Below, piece after piece: positions 60,554-64,000 of a DNA stretch of 64,000 nucleotides. The DNA lies in the NCBI GenBank assembly GCA_963757945.1, contig CAVWTN010000002.1:1054001-1118000 (forward strand), given 5' to 3'. Source of the stretch: CAVWTN01 sp963757945. GTDB lineage: Bacteria > Vulcanimicrobiota > Vulcanimicrobiia > Vulcanimicrobiales > Vulcanimicrobiaceae. Made by a program: the position numbers and the translations under genes. Below the pieces are notes generated by a model. That model was not told where the DNA came from, ran no database searches, and worked only from the letters and a program-made list of their open reading frames with translations. The number at the start of each line of letters is the position of its first letter. Within the stretch, counting starts at the first letter, position 1.

Positions 60554-60632
60554 CGGTCCCCTCCTGCGCCCCAAATCACCCCTAATCCCCAGGACGACAA
60601 GCCCCGCCTCGGAATCGAGCACGACAGAACCC

Positions 60633-61328
60633 ATGGATAAGGCCGTTTACGTCCGCGAAATGTTCGCCGCGATCGCGCCCCGCTACGATCTGACCAACCG
60701 GCTGATGACGGCCGGGGTCGACGAAGGCTGGCGCCGCCGTGCCGTGCGTGAACTGGCGCCCCCGCCGGACGGCCGGATCCTCGACCTCTGTTGCGGCACG
60801 GGCGATCTTTCGTTCCACTTGACGCGGACGGACCCCACGCTGCGCGTGAACGGCGTCGATTTCTGCGAACCGATGCTCGACGGCGCGCGCAAGCGCGCGC
60901 ACCGCGAGGATCCCAATCGCCGCACGACGTTCCAAGTCGCCGACGTGATGGCGCTGCCGTTCGAAGACGCGAGCTTCGACGGGGCGACGATGGGCTTTTC
61001 GATGCGCAACGTCGTCGACATCGTCGCGACGCTGCGCGAGACGCGCCGTTGCCTGCGGCCCGGCGCGCGCTTCGTGAACCTCGACGTCTCGAAAGCGCCG
61101 AACCCGCTGTTCCGGCGCGCGTTCAATCTCTATTTCTACGGCCTCGTGCCGATCCTCGGCGGAGCCGTCGGCGGCTCCAAGACGGCCTACCGCTATCTGC
61201 CGAACTCGCTGACGAATTTCCCGAACGCGGACGATCTCGCGGCGCGCTTTGAGACCGCCGGCTTCCGCGACGTGCGCTACGTTCGCCTCGGCGGCGGCGC
61301 GATCGCAGTCCACGTGGGGACCGCATGA
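60633..61328 (+). CDS. ubiE: Demethylmenaquinone/ubiquinone C-methyltransferase UbiE/MenG
   Basis: The 231-residue class I methyltransferase has VREMFAAIAPRYDLTNRLMT, LDLCCGTGDLSFHL (SAM site), GVDFCEPML, LPFEDASFDGATMGFSMRNV and NPLFRRAFNLYFYGLVPILGG, all UbiE/MenG signatures. It performs the last C-methylation in menaquinone (or ubiquinone) synthesis at the membrane. The next gene makes the polyprenyl side chain and overlaps by 4 bp, confirming a quinone operon. Menaquinone is more likely in such bacteria, but the sequence alone does not decide. Confidence 0.93.
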   Translation: MDKAVYVREMFAAIAPRYDLTNRLMTAGVDEGWRRRAVRELAPPPDGRILDLCCGTGDLSFHLTRTDPTLRVNGVDFCEPMLDGARKRAHREDPNRRTTFQVADVMALPFEDASFDGATMGFSMRNVVDIVATLRETRRCLRPGARFVNLDVSKAPNPLFRRAFNLYFYGLVPILGGAVGGSKTAYRYLPNSLTNFPNADDLAARFETAGFRDVRYVRLGGGAIAVHVGTA

Positions 61329-62338
61329 TCGAATCCCGCGGAACCCTGCACGACGCGAGCGATCGCAACCTGTACGCGCTCGTCGAGCAGTTCTTCCGCA
61401 ATGAGTTTTCGACCGACAATCCGCTGATCACGGAGGCCGTTCGCCGCATGCTCGCGGCCGGCGGGAAACGCCTGCGGCCCCGTTTCACGCTGCTCGCCGC
61501 GGAGGCGAACGGCGCGGACGCGCGCGAGCACTTGCCGCTCGCGGCATACATGGAATTGATCCACGTCGCGACGCTGATCCACGATGACGTCGTCGATCGC
61601 GCGGACACGCGGCGCGGCGTGAACGCGACGGCGGTCGACTTCGGCAACCGCATCAGCGTCCTGGCGGGCGACTATCTCTTCGCCTGGATCTTCAAGAACG
61701 TCACCGCGAACTATCCGAACCCCGTGCCGACGATCCTCTCCGCGACGCTGGCCGCGATTTGCGACGGTGAAGTGCTGCAGTTGCGCGCGCTCGGCAACCT
61801 GGGTTTGAGCGTGGCCGAATACACGGACATCGTGCTGCGCAAGACGGCGACGCTCTTCGCCGCTTCCACGGAGTGCGGCGCGATCATGGGCGGCAGCTCG
61901 CCGCTGCGCGTCAAGGCGCTGCGCGATTTCGGCCTGTATTTCGGCATCGCGTTCCAGATGCTGGACGACCTGCTCGACGTGACCGCCGACGAGGCGACGC
62001 TCGGCAAGCCCGTGGGCAACGACCTGCGCGAGCACAAGATGACGCTCCCCCTCATTTTCGCGCTGGAGGGCGGCGGACCAAACTTTCGGACCGGGGTCGC
62101 GCGTTTCTATGCTGAGGAGACGCCCGGACCGCAGTCATCGGAACGGATCCGGGAGCTCCTAGCCGGGATCGTCGCAGGCGGCGGCGTCGAACGGACCCGC
62201 GAGGCGATTGCCACCTACGTCGAGCGAGCCAAGATGTCGCTCGCTCCCCTCGGCAATGCCGCCGCCCGGGCCGAACTCGCCGATCTGGCCGATGCCCTGG
62301 TTCAAAGCACCCACGCACCGAAAGAGAACGAAGCCTGA
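61325..62338 (+). CDS. Polyprenyl diphosphate synthase (quinone side chain)
   Basis: This 337-residue trans-prenyltransferase has GGKRLRPRF, the first Asp-rich motif LIHDDVVDRADTRRG (DDxxD), FQMLDDLLDVTAD (second DDxxD) and GKPVGNDLREHKMTLPLIFAL. It extends FPP or GGPP with IPP to C30-C45 products. The residues before the first Asp motif (MELIHVATLI) lack bulky aromatics, which suits long chains. The start ATG overlaps ubiE (ATGA). Confidence 0.93.
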   Translation: MIESRGTLHDASDRNLYALVEQFFRNEFSTDNPLITEAVRRMLAAGGKRLRPRFTLLAAEANGADAREHLPLAAYMELIHVATLIHDDVVDRADTRRGVNATAVDFGNRISVLAGDYLFAWIFKNVTANYPNPVPTILSATLAAICDGEVLQLRALGNLGLSVAEYTDIVLRKTATLFAASTECGAIMGGSSPLRVKALRDFGLYFGIAFQMLDDLLDVTADEATLGKPVGNDLREHKMTLPLIFALEGGGPNFRTGVARFYAEETPGPQSSERIRELLAGIVAGGGVERTREAIATYVERAKMSLAPLGNAAARAELADLADALVQSTHAPKENEA

Positions 62339-62381
62339 CGGGGAAGGCTCCACATCCCCGATCGAAGGAGCCTGAAAAGCT

Positions 62382-62618
62382 ATGTTTGGGAATCCGGTTG
62401 AGATCGCCGTCATCGTTGGAGCCGCCGTGCTCCTCTTCGGCGGCAGCAAGATACGCGACGTTGCCCGCGGCCTCGGCGCCGCGCAAAAAGAGTTCAAGCT
62501 CGGGCAAGCCGAGGCCGATCTCGCGGCCGAGAAGCTGAAGGCTGAAACGCGCGCGAAAGCGGAAGCCGCGGCGCAGCAATCCGCCCAAGAGACCGTCGCG
62601 ACGAAGCCCGGCGCGTAG
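62382..62618 (+). CDS. tatA: Twin-arginine translocase subunit TatA
   Basis: The 78-residue protein has a short N-terminal TM (PVEIAVIVGAAVLLFGGSKI, with the FGxxK hinge), an amphipathic helix (RDVARGLGAAQKEFKLG) and a charged Ala/Glu/Lys tail. No separate TatB is in view, so it may do both jobs. A Shine-Dalgarno GGAG lies 11 nt upstream. tatC follows. Confidence 0.92.
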   Translation: MFGNPVEIAVIVGAAVLLFGGSKIRDVARGLGAAQKEFKLGQAEADLAAEKLKAETRAKAEAAAQQSAQETVATKPGA

Positions 62619-62630
62619 CGGCCGCACAGG

Positions 62631-63410
62631 GTGCTCGCGGAGGAACTGCGGACGGCGACGCGTGAGCCGCACGCGCCGGACTGGGATCAGAAGGAGATGC
62701 CGTTCACGGAGCACCTGCGGGAGCTCCGTTCGCGGCTGCTCGTCTCGCTCTCGACGGTCGGCGTGCTGGCCGTCGCGATGTTCTGGCCCTCGCAGTTCAT
62801 CATCAACTGGATCCGCCGGGAATATCTCCCGGGCATCGAGTTGAACGCGTTCTCACCGACGGACGGCATTTTCGTCGAGTTCAAGTTCGCGCTCTATGCC
62901 GCGATCGTGCTCGGCCTGCCGGTCCTGCTCTATCAGACCTGGATGTTCATCGTGCCGGCGTTCCATCCGCGCACGCGACGGATCGTGTACGCCTACACCG
63001 CGCCCTCGCTGTTCCTCGCGCTCGCCGGGATCGCGTTCTGCCATTTCTTCATCATCAAGCGCGTGCTGGCCGCGACGCTCGCGATCACGAACGAGGTCGC
63101 AAAGGCCACGTTCGGGCTCGAGCCCACGCTGAATTTGATCCTGCTGATGTTCCTGGCGTTCGCGCTCGTCTTCCAGACGCCGATGGTGCTGGTCGCGCTG
63201 GCCCGGATCGGCCTCGTGAACGCGGCGATGCTGCGCCGGTACCGCCGCTACGCGGCGATGGCGATGCTGCTGCTCGGCGGACTCGCGGCCCCCGACGCAT
63301 CGCCCGTGACGATGCTCCTGCTCGCCGTGCCGATGTACGTGCTCTATGAGGTCAGCATCTGGCTGATCGTCATGCTTGAACGCGGCTGGCAACGCGGCGG
63401 GAGCCCCTGA
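62631..63410 (+). CDS. tatC: Twin-arginine translocase subunit TatC
   Basis: The 259-residue membrane protein opens with MPFTEHLRELRSRLLVS (signal-peptide binding site) and has six helices. The family string SPTDGIFVEFKFALYAAIVLGLPVLLYQTWMFIVPAFHPRTRR is present, as are FCHFFI and the late APDASPVTMLLLAVPMYVLYE. It recognises Tat signal peptides and recruits TatA. GTG 62631 is 12 nt after tatA; ATG 62698 would leave the protein at the conserved start. Confidence 0.94.
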   Translation: MLAEELRTATREPHAPDWDQKEMPFTEHLRELRSRLLVSLSTVGVLAVAMFWPSQFIINWIRREYLPGIELNAFSPTDGIFVEFKFALYAAIVLGLPVLLYQTWMFIVPAFHPRTRRIVYAYTAPSLFLALAGIAFCHFFIIKRVLAATLAITNEVAKATFGLEPTLNLILLMFLAFALVFQTPMVLVALARIGLVNAAMLRRYRRYAAMAMLLLGGLAAPDASPVTMLLLAVPMYVLYEVSIWLIVMLERGWQRGGSP

Positions 63411-64000
63411 TGGCCGATTCCACCGCGCCCCGCCCCGCGGCTGCACCCGCCGGTAATCCGCTCGCCGGCGCCTGGCGCGAGTTTCTGCTGCTCTTCTCGA
63501 ACATCGGCTTCGCCGTTTCGCTCTTCGCGATCTGGGGCCTGATGACGCTGATCGGCGTCATCGTCGATCAGGGCAAAGACGCGAGCATCTACTTCCAATC
63601 CTACCCCGCGCCGATCGCGCGCGCCGTGTTGCGGCTCGATCTCGACAACATCTACCACTCGACCGGCTACGTCACGATCATCGGCTTGATCCTCGTATCG
63701 CTGACGGTCGCGACGTTCTACCGCGTGATCCCCGCACGCATGCCGGCGTTGCGGCCCGTGAAGATCGAAGCGATCCCCTTGAACGCGCGCGTTCGCGTGC
63801 GCGGGAACGGCCCGGAGATCTCGGAGCGCGTCGAAGCGTTCTTTGCCGAGCGCGGCTGGACGGTTCGCAAGCGCGAATTCGGCGGCGCGGAGTGGGTCTT
63901 CGCCGACAGGCACGATTGGGCGCGCCGCGGCGTGCTGATCGCGCACATCGGGTTCGTCGTGATCGCGGCCGGGACGACGATCTACTGGGCGCGCGGATTT
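63410..64000 (+). CDS. resB: Cytochrome c biogenesis protein ResB (N-terminal part)
   Basis: The frame overlaps the tatC stop by 1 nt (TGATG) and continues past the window end, 197 residues seen. AWREFLLLFSNIGFAVSLFAIWGLMTLIGVIVDQG is the ResB/Ccs1 first TM region. A second TM (VTIIGLILVSLTVATFY), a periplasmic domain with RVRGNGPEISERVEAFFAERGWTVRK, and HDWARRGVLIAHIGFVVIAAGTTIYWA follow. ResB works with CcsA to carry and attach haem to c-type cytochromes (system II). Position after Tat and quinone genes fits electron-transport assembly. Confidence 0.88.
   Translation, partial: MADSTAPRPAAAPAGNPLAGAWREFLLLFSNIGFAVSLFAIWGLMTLIGVIVDQGKDASIYFQSYPAPIARAVLRLDLDNIYHSTGYVTIIGLILVSLTVATFYRVIPARMPALRPVKIEAIPLNARVRVRGNGPEISERVEAFFAERGWTVRKREFGGAEWVFADRHDWARRGVLIAHIGFVVIAAGTTIYWARGF

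Overview
This is GC-rich DNA from a diderm bacterium: it carries TolC, RND, secretin, Tad-pilus and TonB-like genes. Gene packing is tight, with many ATGA-type start/stop overlaps. The mix of a BchE-type cyclase, large families of multi-membrane proteins, a Tad locus and many GTG/TTG starts is compatible with Candidatus Eremiobacterota (WPS-2). No rRNA or housekeeping marker here lets me prove that. No rRNA, tRNA, CRISPR array or prophage was recognised. No gene-free stretch exceeds about 260 bp.

Layout. 1-3675: a carotenoid-type FAD oxidoreductase (cut by the window edge) is divergent from a convincing bchE (anaerobic Mg-protoporphyrin monomethyl ester cyclase). A complete IS1182-like element sits exactly at the bchE stop codon. 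3672-7240: small DUF427, ACT and flavin-binding proteins and a FecR/YXWV-type exported protein. 7241-19297: a sulfur and efflux block with a LysR regulator, a three-cysteine sulfide:quinone oxidoreductase and its small partner ORF, a DUF2892 membrane protein, a Fur-family regulator, a methyltransferase, a rhodanese, a TolC-RND-MFP efflux operon, a CsoR/CstR-family repressor and a YeiH-type transporter. Matching ATACCC-N4-GGGTA operators lie before the SQR gene and between the repressor and the efflux operon.

19411-24559: an SDR oxidoreductase, YkvA, a YciH/SUI1 protein, two unknown exported or membrane proteins and an ATPase-BTAD regulator. 24527-39756: a Tad (Flp) pilus locus. It has two Flp pilins separated by a terminator, two prepilin peptidases, CpaB, a TadZ-TadA fusion ATPase, TadB, TadC, a divergent CpaC secretin and four TadE/TadG-like proteins. 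One of these ends in a long Thr-Pro-rich tail. Two large membrane proteins are translationally coupled to the end of the assembly operon. 39862-51828: an NlpC/P60 hydrolase, three GT87-like membrane glycosyltransferases and another multi-membrane protein, interleaved with rsmI, metG, a TIGR00300 enzyme, a TonB-like protein and a TatD nuclease.

51861-59527: four tandem paralogous PAS-PAS-GAF-GGDEF diguanylate cyclases, three of them preceded by the same 20-bp box. 59565-64000: a PLD-like protein with a 26-codon leader ORF, then ubiE/menG, a polyprenyl diphosphate synthase, tatA, tatC and the start of resB (quinone synthesis, protein export and cytochrome c maturation).

The most distinctive points are the putative persulfide-responsive regulon, the TadZ-TadA fusion with a Thr-Pro-tailed pseudopilin among membrane glycosyltransferases, the four-gene GGDEF array, and repeated leaderless-type starts with the -10 box exactly 6 nt before ATG.
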